A stretch of DNA of 64,000 nt, taken from the NCBI RefSeq assembly GCF_019802255.1, contig NZ_JAHYSS010000008.1, positions 62,001 to 126,000 of the forward strand. Reading direction: 5' to 3'. Made by a program: the position numbers and the translations under genes. The notes under the pieces were generated by a model. It was not told where the DNA came from, ran no database searches, and saw only the letters and a program-made list of their open reading frames with translations. This document shows positions 6,847 through 16,466 of this stretch, piece by piece. How positions within the stretch are numbered: the first letter of the stretch is position 1; each line of letters starts with the position of its first letter. This DNA is from Pedobacter polysacchareus (GTDB taxonomy: Bacteria > Bacteroidota > Bacteroidia > Sphingobacteriales > Sphingobacteriaceae).

Positions 6847-9237
6847 ATGGAATATGTTAAAAAATTTAGTGAGATAGGCATGAAAGACATTGCTAAGGTG
6901 GGCGGAAAGAATGCTTCCTTGGGGGAGATGTTCACTAATTTAACGCCTAAAGGCATTTTAATACCAAAAGGTTTTGCAGTTACTGTGGAGGCTTATCAGT
7001 ACTTTATTCGATGTAACCAACTGGAGGAAGCACTAGCTCAGCTCATGAAATCATTAGATAAAAGTGAATTCAAGAATTTGGAAGAGATAGGAGCAAAGGC
7101 CAGGGCACTGATGATGTCTGGCCGGATGACCAATGAGCTTGGTATGGCTATTCTAGGTGCTTATGATGCCATGTTCGATGAAGGGTCACAAGAAGTCGCT
7201 GTCCGCAGCAGTGCTACCGCTGAAGACCTTCCTGAGTCCAGTTTTGCTGGTCTCCATGAGTCCTATTTAAACATTAGGGGGAATTATGCGCTTCTTCATG
7301 CCGTTAAACAATGTTTTGCCTCATTGTACACGGACAGGGCGATTAAATACCGTGAGGATAAAGGATTTGAACATAGCAAAGTATTTCTTTCTGTTGGGAT
7401 ACAGGAAATGATCCGTTCAGACATTGGCTGTTCAGGCATTGGCTTTACCCTGGAGCCGGAATCTGGATTCAGGAACATTGTACATATTGCCGGGGTATGG
7501 GGACTAGGAGAAAACATTGTTCAGGGAACAGTGACTCCTGATGAGTTTCTGGTTTTTAAACCTAGTCTGGAGAAAGGGTTCCGGGCTGTGATACAAAAGA
7601 ATTTGGGCAGTAAACATAAAACCATGGCTTACGCCGAATTGGATGACGATGTCAATTCTACGGTAAACAACGATACGCCAGCAGATTTACAAGATAAGTT
7701 TGTATTGGAGGATATAGAAATAGAAAAGCTGGCTAAATGGGCGCTGATTATTGAAGAACACTATCAAGTACCGATGGATTTTGAGTGGGCAAAGGATGGG
7801 ATTGGTCATCAGCTATATATCATACAAGCGCGTCCTGAAACCGTCCATTCGCAGCGAAAAATCTTGCAGTTGAAGTCCTACCATTTGGAGCAAAAGGGTA
7901 TAGAATTAACAAGAGGCGAAGCGATTGGCAGCAGGATTGTGAGTGGTCCGGCGAGAATTCTAACTTCTCCGAAGGAAGCTGGTAAGCTCAATCAAGGCGA
8001 TATTTTAATTACAGATACGACAAGTCCAGATTGGGACCCAATATTGAAGAAAGTGGCGGGAATAGTTACGAATCGAGGGGGAAGAACCAGCCATGCTGCA
8101 ATCATTGCCAGAGAGCTGGGGGCTGCTGCGATTGTGGGGACGACCAATGCAACCACGCAGATCTTAGATGGGGATTTAATTACATTGGACTGTTCTGCAG
8201 GTAAGACGGGTTTTGCCTATCAGGGGCAGTTAAGCTGGAAAGAAACTATTGTAAATATTGAAGATGTTGATCTTCCTGCGAGTCCTAAGGCGCAGCTGAT
8301 CATTGCTGATCCTGAAAAGGCTTTTGAGCTGTCATTTTATCCCAATCATGGTGTTGGTTTACTGAGACTCGAATTTTTGATCAGCAATTGCGTTAAAATT
8401 CATCCTATGGCGCTGATTAAGCCGGATCAGGTCAGCGATGAAAAGGAAAGATTAGAAATTGAGGAACTCACAAGGTTATACGCTGACAAGGAAAGCTATT
8501 TTATAGATCAGCTTTCAAAGGGGGTTGCGACTATCGCTGCGGCTTTTTACCCGAAAGAAGTTATTGTTCGGATGAGTGATTTTAAATCCAATGAATATGC
8601 GGGATTGATCGGCGGACAATCGTTTGAGCCCAAGGAAGAAAATCCTATGCTTGGTTTCCGGGGAGCATCCAGATATCATCATGAGCGTTACCGGGAAGGT
8701 TTCCGATTGGAATGTGAGGCGATGAAGCTGGTCAGAAATGAAATTGGTCTGACCAATGTGAAGTTGATGATCCCATTTTGCCGTACTGTTCAGGAGGGGA
8801 AGAAAGTAATTGAATTGATGAAAGAATTTGGGCTGAAACAAGGAGACAATGGGCTTGAAATTTTTGTGATGGCAGAAATACCTAGTAACATCATACTGGC
8901 GGAAGAATTTGCGGAGGTATTCGACGGTTTCTCTATTGGTTCAAATGACCTTACACAGCTGACTTTAGGCATCGACCGTGATTCGGCACTGGTGGCTGAT
9001 TTATTTGATGAGGAAAATGCCGCCAGCAAATTTCTGATTGTTCAAATGATCCGGAAAGCTAAATTATTGAATAAGAAAGTCGGACTTTGCGGGCAAGCTC
9101 CCAGTGATTCGGAGTCTTTTACCCATTTGTTGGTCGAAAATGGAATCAGTAGCATCGCATTTAATGCGGATGCCTTGATCAAGGGGATTGCGACGATTAA
9201 TAAAGCGCTAAAACAAGAAGTCAGTTCTTCATTTTAA
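6847..9237 (+). CDS. ppsA: Phosphoenolpyruvate synthase
   Basis: 796 aa from ATG 6847; the frame reaches upstream to a TTG at 6811, but that would overlap the predicted -7 element and the protein MEYVKKFSEIGMKDIAKVGGKNASLGEM begins exactly like known PpsA. It converts pyruvate plus ATP to PEP, AMP and phosphate. The ATP-grasp domain contains EVAVRSSATAEDLPESSFAG; the swivelling phospho-His domain contains GGRTSHAAI with His416; the C-terminal PEP/pyruvate barrel contains GLCGQAPSD with Cys748. In the island it would allow gluconeogenesis from pyruvate or reverse flux under energy limitation. Its last 17 bases overlap the convergent regulator gene at 9221. Confidence 0.93.
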   Translation: MEYVKKFSEIGMKDIAKVGGKNASLGEMFTNLTPKGILIPKGFAVTVEAYQYFIRCNQLEEALAQLMKSLDKSEFKNLEEIGAKARALMMSGRMTNELGMAILGAYDAMFDEGSQEVAVRSSATAEDLPESSFAGLHESYLNIRGNYALLHAVKQCFASLYTDRAIKYREDKGFEHSKVFLSVGIQEMIRSDIGCSGIGFTLEPESGFRNIVHIAGVWGLGENIVQGTVTPDEFLVFKPSLEKGFRAVIQKNLGSKHKTMAYAELDDDVNSTVNNDTPADLQDKFVLEDIEIEKLAKWALIIEEHYQVPMDFEWAKDGIGHQLYIIQARPETVHSQRKILQLKSYHLEQKGIELTRGEAIGSRIVSGPARILTSPKEAGKLNQGDILITDTTSPDWDPILKKVAGIVTNRGGRTSHAAIIARELGAAAIVGTTNATTQILDGDLITLDCSAGKTGFAYQGQLSWKETIVNIEDVDLPASPKAQLIIADPEKAFELSFYPNHGVGLLRLEFLISNCVKIHPMALIKPDQVSDEKERLEIEELTRLYADKESYFIDQLSKGVATIAAAFYPKEVIVRMSDFKSNEYAGLIGGQSFEPKEENPMLGFRGASRYHHERYREGFRLECEAMKLVRNEIGLTNVKLMIPFCRTVQEGKKVIELMKEFGLKQGDNGLEIFVMAEIPSNIILAEEFAEVFDGFSIGSNDLTQLTLGIDRDSALVADLFDEENAASKFLIVQMIRKAKLLNKKVGLCGQAPSDSESFTHLLVENGISSIAFNADALIKGIATINKALKQEVSSSF

Positions 9238-10270
9238 TCATTTTACTCATATTTATCAACACCAGTTGGTTGCCATTTTTCTCAATAAGACCCTCCTCTT
9301 TAAAATCGGTCAGGGTTCTGCTTACGGTTTCTATGGCCACTCCAGCCAGTTCAGCCAGTTCTTCTCTGGAGATCTGAATGCTGGAGGGAATAGGTGATTT
9401 CTTACTCAGGCGAAGTAAAGCCTGGGCAATGCGTTTGCGGACTGAGAGGTAGGCCAGCTCTAATAGCTGTTCTTCTTTTTCCTGAATTTCATTGGACAAT
9501 ATTTTAATAAACTGATAGCTTACTTCAGGGTATTTGTTAATGAGTTCGATAATAAGTTCCTTAGGCAGGAAGTATAAAGAGGTATCTTCTGTAGCCTCAG
9601 CAGATTCTGTGAAAACTTCATCCAGTAAAAGTGCATCTAAACCAATATAATCATTTGCCTTGTATAGGCCAGTAATCAGTTGTCGTCCGTCTAATACTTT
9701 TTTTACCGTTTTTAGCTGGCCTTCAGCAATGAGATATAGGCCTTGGGGAAGGTCTCCATCATAATAAAGCACCTGTTTTTTCTTGATGTGACGTATTTTC
9801 CGGTTCAGGATTAGCTCCTTAAGCGCTTTCATTCCATTTCCTTCAGTCATATTCAGCAGGTCATGATTTTGAAAGGTATTGGTATAAAAGGTTTTTTGTC
9901 GCTGAGATTTGTTGATTCTTGTTTCAATGGCATTTAGCAATTCCATATCACTGAATGGTTTTGTCAGGTAATCATCAGCCCCCATTTCCATTGCTTTTCT
10001 ATAGTCGATCCTATCCGTTTTAGCCGTTAAAAAAATAAACGGGATTTCAGCGGTATCCTTGTTTTTCTTTAATAAATACAATACCCCATAGCCATCTAGT
10101 TCAGGCATCATGATGTCACACATGATCAGATCTGGATGATGTCGTGTGGCCAGCTCCACACCGAATTTTCCATTGTCAGATTGAAATACTTTATAGCCTG
10201 AAAGCTCGAGGATTTCACTGCAGCTTTCAAGAATGTCACTATTGTCTTCAATAATTAGTAGAGTTTTCAT
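9221..10270 (-). CDS. REC-CRP/FNR hybrid regulator with intact receiver
   Basis: 349 aa with the same order as the 289 gene: receiver (about 3-118), CRP-like effector domain (about 155-270) and winged HTH (about 290-349). The receiver is complete: Glu8-Asp9 acidic pair, phosphoacceptor Asp52 (MCDIMMPELDGY), Thr82 and Lys104 (LTKPF). The recognition helix reads AIETVSR, an FNR-like ExxSR signature. It probably responds to a histidine kinase not present in this window. No FNR-like box precedes it. The likely targets are the boxes at 2700, 3608, 6783, 14923, 14967, 17587, 17719, 20276, 21051 and 25336 (inference). Confidence 0.9.
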   Translation of the reverse strand: MKTLLIIEDNSDILESCSEILELSGYKVFQSDNGKFGVELATRHHPDLIMCDIMMPELDGYGVLYLLKKNKDTAEIPFIFLTAKTDRIDYRKAMEMGADDYLTKPFSDMELLNAIETRINKSQRQKTFYTNTFQNHDLLNMTEGNGMKALKELILNRKIRHIKKKQVLYYDGDLPQGLYLIAEGQLKTVKKVLDGRQLITGLYKANDYIGLDALLLDEVFTESAEATEDTSLYFLPKELIIELINKYPEVSYQFIKILSNEIQEKEEQLLELAYLSVRKRIAQALLRLSKKSPIPSSIQISREELAELAGVAIETVSRTLTDFKEEGLIEKNGNQLVLINMSKMIKMKN

Positions 10271-10362
10271 GTCTAAGAATTAACACAATTATTTAACTGT
10301 CTATAAATAGGGTGGTTAGAGATTAAAACTTATTAAGTTAACAGTTAATTTGCTCATTTGTT

Positions 10363-10404
10363 TTAAAGTCTTCATTAAGCTTTACCCAGAAACTTAATGG
10401 TTTT
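10363..10404 (+). promoter_or_regulatory. Weak FNR-like box candidate upstream of the P-type ATPase
   Basis: TTAAAGTCTTCA at 10363-10374 keeps only one perfect half-site; ATGGTTTT at 10397-10404 gives a gap of 23. Accepted only because the spacing matches the other promoters. Confidence 0.25.
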
Positions 10405-10450
10405 TATCTGCAACTATTATTGTAAATTTAATCGAGTAAAATTGTAATCA

Positions 10451-12943
10451 ATGGAATCAGAAAAAATACAGGGATTGACTTCAGAAGAAGTGATGGCTGC
10501 AAGAAATGTGTATGGAAGTAATTCATTTAACCATCAACAGCAGAATGGATTTTTAGATGTTTTGAAAGGCTTGTTGAAAGAACCAATGGTCATTTTACTC
10601 TTTGTAGCATCAGCGATTTATTTTGTGAATGGAAGTGTGGGGGATGGTGTTTTCCTGGCCATTGCCATTGTGCTCATATCAGTGATTTCCTTGTATCAGG
10701 ATTCGAGGAGTAGAAATGCGTTGGCGCAACTTAAAAAGTTAACTGAGCCGGATTGCAAAGTGATCAGAAATGGAGTAACTATTCAGGTTAAATCAGAAGA
10801 ACTGGTGTTTGGCGATTATATGGTGGTTGAGGAGGGGACGTTTATAGCTGCAGATGGCGAAATTGTACAATCCAATGATTTTTCTGTGAATGAGTCGATA
10901 CTCACCGGCGAATCGATGTCCGTTTATAAGGATCGGAGCCTGGCTGATCATCAGGTTTATTCGGGTACTACAGTGTCCAGTGGATTAGCGATTGTTAAGG
11001 TAACCGCAATTGGAAATGAAACGAAATTGGGTAAAATTGCCGAAAGTCTGGAACAGATTAAAGAAGAGAAAACACCACTGGAAATACAGATCAGTAATTT
11101 TGTAAAAAAAATGGTTTTTGCTGGTGCTGTTATTTTTGCAATAGTCTGGGCTATAAATTATTATAATTCCGGAAATGGTTTAGATAGCTTGATGAAGGCC
11201 CTTACCATTGCCATGAGTGTTTTACCGGAGGAGATTCCAGTTGCTTTTACCACTTTTATGGCCTTGGGGGCCTGGAGATTAATGAAAATGGGGATTGTGG
11301 TGAAGCAAATGAAAACCGTGGAAACATTGGGTAGCGCTACTGTGATCTGTACAGATAAGACTGGAACCATTACAGAAAATAAGATGAGCCTGGCAGGGCT
11401 ATATACCATTGAAGATGGAAAGATTTCAAAGCTAGAAAATGAACTTAGTCTGGCCGAGAAGATGCTGGTTAGGACGGCGATGTGGGCTAGTGAGCCGATT
11501 CCCTTTGATCCTATGGAGATTGCCTTACATGAGGCTTATTCAACAATTACGCCATTGGATGAAAGGCCACAATATAAAATGAGACATGAATACCCCTTAG
11601 GTGGAAAGCCGCCGATGATGACACATATTTTTCAAAACCAGCAGGGGGATCGTGTGGTGGCTGCAAAAGGAGCTCCTGAAGCATTGCTGCGTGTTTCTGA
11701 TTTGGATGAAGATCAAAAAAGGAGTGTTGAAACAGCGGTAAAGGAACTAGCCGATCAAGGTTATCGCATCTTGGGCGTCGGTGAAGCGATATTTACAACC
11801 GATAATTTCCCGAAGAAACAACAGGATTTTGACTTTAGCTTTAAAGGACTGGTTGCTTTTTATGATCCGCCTAAGAAAAATATTTCTGCTGTTTTTGAGA
11901 GCTTTTATACTGCGGGAATTAAGGTGAAAATTGTAACGGGTGATAATGCGCTGACTACCTGCGCGATTGCCCGTCAGGTTGGTTTTCGGGGTGCTGAAAA
12001 TAGCATTAGCGGTGATGAACTGATGCGACTGACGGATTCTGAATTGAAACAAAGGGTAACTGACACTTCCATTTTTACAAGGATGTTTCCTGAAGCCAAG
12101 CTTAAGATCATTAATGCACTTAAGGGAAACAATGAAATTGTAGCCATGACAGGTGATGGAGTCAATGATGGGCCTGCACTTAAGGCCGCTCATATTGGCA
12201 TTGCGATGGGAAAAAAGGGGACAGAAATTGCTAAACAGGCAGCCTCACTAGTGCTGGTTGCCGATGATCTGGAAAAAATGGTCATTGCAGTTGGGATGGG
12301 CAGACGGATTTATGCAAATCTTAAAAAGGCAATACAGTACATCATCTCTATTCATATCCCTATTATTCTTACGGTGTTTATCCCACTAGCGCTGGGCTGG
12401 ATTTATCCGAATATCTTTTCCCCCGTACATATCATTTTTCTGGAATTGATTATGGGGCCAACCTGTTCCATTATTTATGAAAATGAACCGATGGAGAAAA
12501 ACACCATGTTACAAAAGCCCAGACCGTTCACTAGCACCTTTTTTAATGCTAAGGAATTGATGACGAGTGTTGTACAAGGAGTGATGATCACCGTTGGTAC
12601 CTTGTTGACTTACCAATATGCAGTTTTCCATGATTTAGGTGAAAACACTACAAGGACTATGGTTTTTACGGTTCTGATTTCCGCCAATATATTTTTAACC
12701 TTAATCAATCGTTCCTTCTATTACAGTATCCTGGCGACGTTGAAATATAAAAACAATTTGGTTCTAGGAATTATTTTGCTCACTATTGCTATTTGTGGAC
12801 TGTTAATTTATAATGGATTCTTATCTGCTTTTTTTGAATTCCAATCTCTTTCTATGGCTCAGTTGGGCGTAAGTACAGGCATGGGATTTCTCAGTGTCAT
12901 TTGGTATGAGCTGATGAAATGGAGAAAGAGAAAAACGGTTTAA
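10451..12943 (+). CDS. Cation-transporting P-type ATPase (P2/Ca2+-ATPase-like)
   Basis: 830 aa. N-terminal cation ATPase domain (LTSEEVMAARNVYGSN), TM pair about 45-82, actuator loop with LTGES at 151-155, M4 with PEEIP at 259-263, phosphorylation motif DKTGT with Asp302, nucleotide domain with KGAPE, and the hinge TGDGVNDGPALK. Four to six C-terminal TM helices follow. P2-type pumps usually read PEGLP in M4; PEEIP is an unusual variant, so the ion cannot be assigned. A P-type pump (CtpF) is also part of the mycobacterial DosR regulon. The stop codon overlaps the convergent dehydrogenase gene by 4 bases. Confidence 0.88.
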   Translation: MESEKIQGLTSEEVMAARNVYGSNSFNHQQQNGFLDVLKGLLKEPMVILLFVASAIYFVNGSVGDGVFLAIAIVLISVISLYQDSRSRNALAQLKKLTEPDCKVIRNGVTIQVKSEELVFGDYMVVEEGTFIAADGEIVQSNDFSVNESILTGESMSVYKDRSLADHQVYSGTTVSSGLAIVKVTAIGNETKLGKIAESLEQIKEEKTPLEIQISNFVKKMVFAGAVIFAIVWAINYYNSGNGLDSLMKALTIAMSVLPEEIPVAFTTFMALGAWRLMKMGIVVKQMKTVETLGSATVICTDKTGTITENKMSLAGLYTIEDGKISKLENELSLAEKMLVRTAMWASEPIPFDPMEIALHEAYSTITPLDERPQYKMRHEYPLGGKPPMMTHIFQNQQGDRVVAAKGAPEALLRVSDLDEDQKRSVETAVKELADQGYRILGVGEAIFTTDNFPKKQQDFDFSFKGLVAFYDPPKKNISAVFESFYTAGIKVKIVTGDNALTTCAIARQVGFRGAENSISGDELMRLTDSELKQRVTDTSIFTRMFPEAKLKIINALKGNNEIVAMTGDGVNDGPALKAAHIGIAMGKKGTEIAKQAASLVLVADDLEKMVIAVGMGRRIYANLKKAIQYIISIHIPIILTVFIPLALGWIYPNIFSPVHIIFLELIMGPTCSIIYENEPMEKNTMLQKPRPFTSTFFNAKELMTSVVQGVMITVGTLLTYQYAVFHDLGENTTRTMVFTVLISANIFLTLINRSFYYSILATLKYKNNLVLGIILLTIAICGLLIYNGFLSAFFEFQSLSMAQLGVSTGMGFLSVIWYELMKWRKRKTV

Positions 12944-13905
12944 GGTACTGCCACAGTCTCGCTCCAGCGGTCCATAATGTTTATGGTATGGCTGGTTATT
13001 TCTTCCAGTGCTTCTTTTGTTAAAAATGCCTGGTGCGGACTTATCAGTACATTTGGGTAACTCAATAATTCTGAGAACAATGGGTCTCTGATTTCGTCGA
13101 CTTCATGATCTTCAAAAAACAAACCTTTCTCATATTCATAAACATCTAAACCTAAGTAGCCAATTTTTTTGCTTTTTAAAGCAGCTAAAGCAGCTGTTGT
13201 TTTAATGAGATCACCACGGGCTGTATTGATGATCATCACCCCATCTTTCATTAATCGTAAGGTATCCTCATTAATCATGTGTGTGGTCGCTGGGGTTAGT
13301 GGAGTATGTAGCGAAATGACGTCCGACTCCCGTAATAAGGTATCAAGAGCTACTATTTCAACATGCTTTATTTTTTGTGGCTTGATGTCATAACCCAGCA
13401 CTTTACAACCCAATCCATTGAATATAGCAGCAGTAGCAGTACCAATATGTCCGAGGCCTATGAGTCCAATAGTTTTTCCGAAGAAGTTGAAACCTGTTAG
13501 GTGATCCAGACAAAAGTTAAACTCCCGGCATTGCTGATCTGCCTGAATTAAATGGCGGCTTAGCGCTAAGGCGAGTGCTAGCGTGTGTTCAGCAATTGCC
13601 TCTGGTGAATAGGCCGGTATATTGGCCACTTGAATTCCAAGTTTCTTTGCTGCTTCGATATCAATGTGGTCAGTCCCCACTGATCGGGTAAGAATGTATT
13701 GAATACCAAGGCCTGATAGTTTATGGATAATAGGAGCGGTGACCTCATCATTTGTGAAAACAATTACTGCTTGATTTCCTTTTGCAAAACAGGCAGTTTC
13801 CGCTTTTAATGCATCGGAAATTAAGGTGATGTCATGCTTGTTATCATTTGCTTTGATCAGCAGATCTTTCTCAACTGCTTTTGTGCTATAACATATTGCT
13901 TTCAT
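12940..13905 (-). CDS. ldhA: D-lactate dehydrogenase (D-2-hydroxyacid dehydrogenase family)
   Basis: 321 aa, NAD-dependent. Rossmann motif GLGHIG at 150-155 after FFGKTIGLI; substrate/catalytic elements NTARGDLI (Arg), GLDVYEYEKG (Glu) and SPHQAFLT (His) are all present. SVGTDHIDIEAAKKLGI and the FF/EDH insert near 265 are typical of fermentative LdhA rather than of phosphoglycerate dehydrogenase. It would regenerate NAD+ by reducing pyruvate to D-lactate. It starts 4 bases before the pfkB stop region and is therefore translationally coupled to it; the operon promoter is at 14892-14934. Confidence 0.87.
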   Translation of the reverse strand: MKAICYSTKAVEKDLLIKANDNKHDITLISDALKAETACFAKGNQAVIVFTNDEVTAPIIHKLSGLGIQYILTRSVGTDHIDIEAAKKLGIQVANIPAYSPEAIAEHTLALALALSRHLIQADQQCREFNFCLDHLTGFNFFGKTIGLIGLGHIGTATAAIFNGLGCKVLGYDIKPQKIKHVEIVALDTLLRESDVISLHTPLTPATTHMINEDTLRLMKDGVMIINTARGDLIKTTAALAALKSKKIGYLGLDVYEYEKGLFFEDHEVDEIRDPLFSELLSYPNVLISPHQAFLTKEALEEITSHTINIMDRWSETVAVP

Positions 13906-14855
13906 TTGATTATAGATTTAAGTTGTGAGTTCTTTACAATTTGATCGTATAAATTCCTTACATCGTTTATATGACAGAGTTCGGTTCCTTGGTTCATTGT
14001 CGCTGCAGTTCCACAGGCTACACCATATTTTGCAGATTCAATCAAGCTGTTGTTGTTCGAAAGGCTGAGGGTAATACCCGCCAGCATACTATCCCCGGCA
14101 CCAACAGTACTTTGGACGGCTACTTTAGGAGCTGTGATCCTGTAAGCCCCATCAACCGTGGTCAGTATCGCTCCTTCAGATCCAAGGGAAGTGACCACGG
14201 CTTCGCACTGATATTGGCTGATGATTTCTTTTGACGCTTGTTCGACTTGATCAATGCTGAGCTGCGTTGCACCAACGAGCATTGCTAGTTCTTTCAGATT
14301 TGGTTTAATCAGAAAGGTGCCATTTGTGACTGCATATTTTAATGCTGCGCCGGAGGTATCAACGATCAGTCTTGCCTTTTTGAATTGAGCAATTTTGGAC
14401 AGACTGTCAAAAACATCTAGTGGTATTCCTATCGGAAGACTGCCACTTACCACGATATATTTTACATCTGGAATTTTGGATAAGGCCTTAATGCAATTTT
14501 TCCACTCCTTCTCTGCAACAGGATCTCCGGGCATTCCAAAGCGAAACTGCTGATTGCTGGCGATCTCTTTTACGACCAGATTTTCTCTTGTCAGGCCCTC
14601 AGTTTTAATAGAAATAATATCAATTTCTTCTTTTAGCAGTAATTCAGTAAATGTCCTTCCGGTATAGCCCCCGGATAAGTAAATTGCTGTGGCATTTCCT
14701 CCAAGCCGTTTGATCGCTCTTGCTACATTAATTCCACCCCCACCAGGCTCATAGGTAGGGGCACTGCAGTTTAATTTTTTCTCAGGAATCAGTAGAGGTA
14801 CGGTTGTACTTTTATCAATAGCCGGGTTAAAAGTTATCGTGACTATAGTTGCCAT
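13902..14855 (-). CDS. pfkB: PfkB-type 1-phosphofructokinase/6-phosphofructokinase II
   Basis: 317 aa ribokinase-fold sugar kinase. TFNPAIDKS at the start, the GGGGINVA loop at 38-45 and the catalytic GAGDS with Asp255 are those of the PfkB/FruK/LacC group. No fru or lac genes are near, and the company (aldolase, PEP synthase, LDH) favours fructose-6-phosphate phosphorylation. A PfkB (Rv2029c) is also part of the mycobacterial DosR hypoxia regulon. First gene of a two-gene minus-strand operon with ldhA. Confidence 0.88.
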   Translation of the reverse strand: MATIVTITFNPAIDKSTTVPLLIPEKKLNCSAPTYEPGGGGINVARAIKRLGGNATAIYLSGGYTGRTFTELLLKEEIDIISIKTEGLTRENLVVKEIASNQQFRFGMPGDPVAEKEWKNCIKALSKIPDVKYIVVSGSLPIGIPLDVFDSLSKIAQFKKARLIVDTSGAALKYAVTNGTFLIKPNLKELAMLVGATQLSIDQVEQASKEIISQYQCEAVVTSLGSEGAILTTVDGAYRITAPKVAVQSTVGAGDSMLAGITLSLSNNNSLIESAKYGVACGTAATMNQGTELCHINDVRNLYDQIVKNSQLKSIIK

Positions 14856-14891
14856 GTGTTGAAATTTTAGTGCGTTTAAACTCGCTATCCG

Positions 14892-14934
14892 TAAATATCT
14901 TCATTATGCAGTAAAATAACTATGAGGCTATGCA
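14892..14934 (-). promoter_or_regulatory. FNR-like box plus -7 element for pfkB-ldhA
   Basis: On the minus strand the box reads TGCATAGCCTCA (plus coordinates 14923-14934), followed after a gap of 24 by GATATTTA (14892-14899). The first half-site is TGC instead of TGA. Confidence 0.45.
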
Positions 14935-14966
14935 TACCATTTCGTGTTTTTGGTCACTACCTAAGG

Positions 14967-15009
14967 TGCTGAAAGTCATTGTTTTTGTAGAGAAGTAGCA
15001 TCATCTTTA
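14967..15009 (+). promoter_or_regulatory. FNR-like box plus -7 element for the MBL nuclease gene
   Basis: TGCTGAAAGTCA at 14967-14978 and CATCTTTA at 15002-15009, gap 24; the box ends 53 bp before ATG 15031. It shares the TGC variant half-site with the divergent pfkB promoter 33 bp away. Confidence 0.45.
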
Positions 15010-15030
15010 TGCGGTCTAATCAATGGTATT

Positions 15031-16410
15031 ATGAATGAAGTCATTTTACAATCCCTGGGTGCTGCTGAGACAGTAACCGGATCAAAACATTTGTTGAAAA
15101 CTCCAGAACTCAATATTCTTATTGATTGTGGTTTGTTTCAGGGAATTAAATCGCTGCGGGAACAAAACTGGCAGTCATTGCCTATTCCGGCTGCTGAAAT
15201 TGATCTGATTATTTTAACACATGCCCATCTGGACCATTGCGGGTATATCCCTTTGTTAGTAAAAATGGGGTTTAAGGGAAAGATTTATATGACTAAACCA
15301 ACAGCTGAACTTTCGGAGCTCATTTTAATGGACAGTGCAAAACTACAAGAGGAAGATGCTGATCATGCAAATAAACACCGATATACTAAGCATCATCCAG
15401 CTAAGCCACTTTATACTACCGAAGACGCCATCGCGTCCTTTAAGCATTTTAAACCCGTTGAATGCGATGCTTTTATCCCGCTTAGTGACCATATCCATTT
15501 CCGTTTCAAAACCTGTGGGCATATATTAGGAGCTTGCTCTATTGAATTGACCTGTTTTGAAAAAATAATTATCTTTTCGGGGGATATCGGGAGACCTCAC
15601 AGCGCAATTTTGCCTGCTCCGGATTATTTTACATCAGCGGATTATGTCATTATGGAATCCACATATGGAGATCGGCTCCATGGCGATCAAAATCCTTACG
15701 ATGAGCTCGCAGAGCTGATTCATAAAACTATCGCCAGAAAGGGAAATGTACTTATTCCCAGTTTTGCAGTAGGGCGTGCGCAGGAATTGATTTATATGTT
15801 AAATCAATTAAAAAGACAAAGGAAGATACCTTTAGACCTTCCCATTATTTTGGATAGTCCAATGGCTGCTGCTGCGACCCTTATTTCCCTGCATTATGCG
15901 GATGATTTCCTGAGCATCAGCAAGGAGGAGTTTCTGGAATTGAATAACCAGATTACGATTAACCAGGATTACATCAACACGATGGGTTACATTAAAGATA
16001 AGCGAAGTAAAATTATTATTGCAGCCAGTGGGATGCTGACAGGTGGAAGAGTGCTGGAATATTTAAAGCATTATGTTGGGGATAGCCGAAATACAGTGCT
16101 GATTATTGGCTTTCAGGCAGAGGGTACCAGAGGCCGTGCCTTGCTCAACAAAACACATGAAGTGAAAATTCATGGTAAGTATTATGTAGTTGAGGCTGGG
16201 GTTATAGAAATTGAGGGGTTATCTGCTCATGCTGACCAGAGGGAACTGATGAACTGGATCAGGAAATTTGAAAAGCCTCCAAAACAAATATTGCTGGTTC
16301 ATGGAGAACCCTGCGCACAGGAAGCATTGCGTGTTAAAATCCAAACAGAATTAAACCTTCCTGTGAAGATCATGAAACAGCATCAGGATACGCTACTTTT
16401 TACGGTATAA
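15031..16410 (+). CDS. MBL-fold beta-CASP RNA-processing exonuclease (CPSF/YsbJ-like)
   Basis: 459 aa. Metallo-beta-lactamase motif THAHLDHCG with His64, His66, Asp68 and His69; further ligand motifs CGHILGACS and SGDIGRPH; beta-CASP motifs ILDSPMAA, ASGMLTGGRVLEYL and the C-terminal LSAHADQRELMNWI. These define zinc-dependent RNases of the CPSF73/RNase J superfamily. It likely degrades or trims RNA in stressed cells. Convergent with the aldolase gene. Confidence 0.9.
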   Translation: MNEVILQSLGAAETVTGSKHLLKTPELNILIDCGLFQGIKSLREQNWQSLPIPAAEIDLIILTHAHLDHCGYIPLLVKMGFKGKIYMTKPTAELSELILMDSAKLQEEDADHANKHRYTKHHPAKPLYTTEDAIASFKHFKPVECDAFIPLSDHIHFRFKTCGHILGACSIELTCFEKIIIFSGDIGRPHSAILPAPDYFTSADYVIMESTYGDRLHGDQNPYDELAELIHKTIARKGNVLIPSFAVGRAQELIYMLNQLKRQRKIPLDLPIILDSPMAAAATLISLHYADDFLSISKEEFLELNNQITINQDYINTMGYIKDKRSKIIIAASGMLTGGRVLEYLKHYVGDSRNTVLIIGFQAEGTRGRALLNKTHEVKIHGKYYVVEAGVIEIEGLSAHADQRELMNWIRKFEKPPKQILLVHGEPCAQEALRVKIQTELNLPVKIMKQHQDTLLFTV

Positions 16411-16466
16411 AGCAAGGTCATTCTAAATTGTACTGCCCATCAAAGGGATGGAAGGGAATCCTAATT

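Noticed and set aside
11747..12193. 148-aa minus-strand open frame
   Set aside because: Lies wholly inside the P-type ATPase gene, whose motifs are intact; composition is not protein-like.
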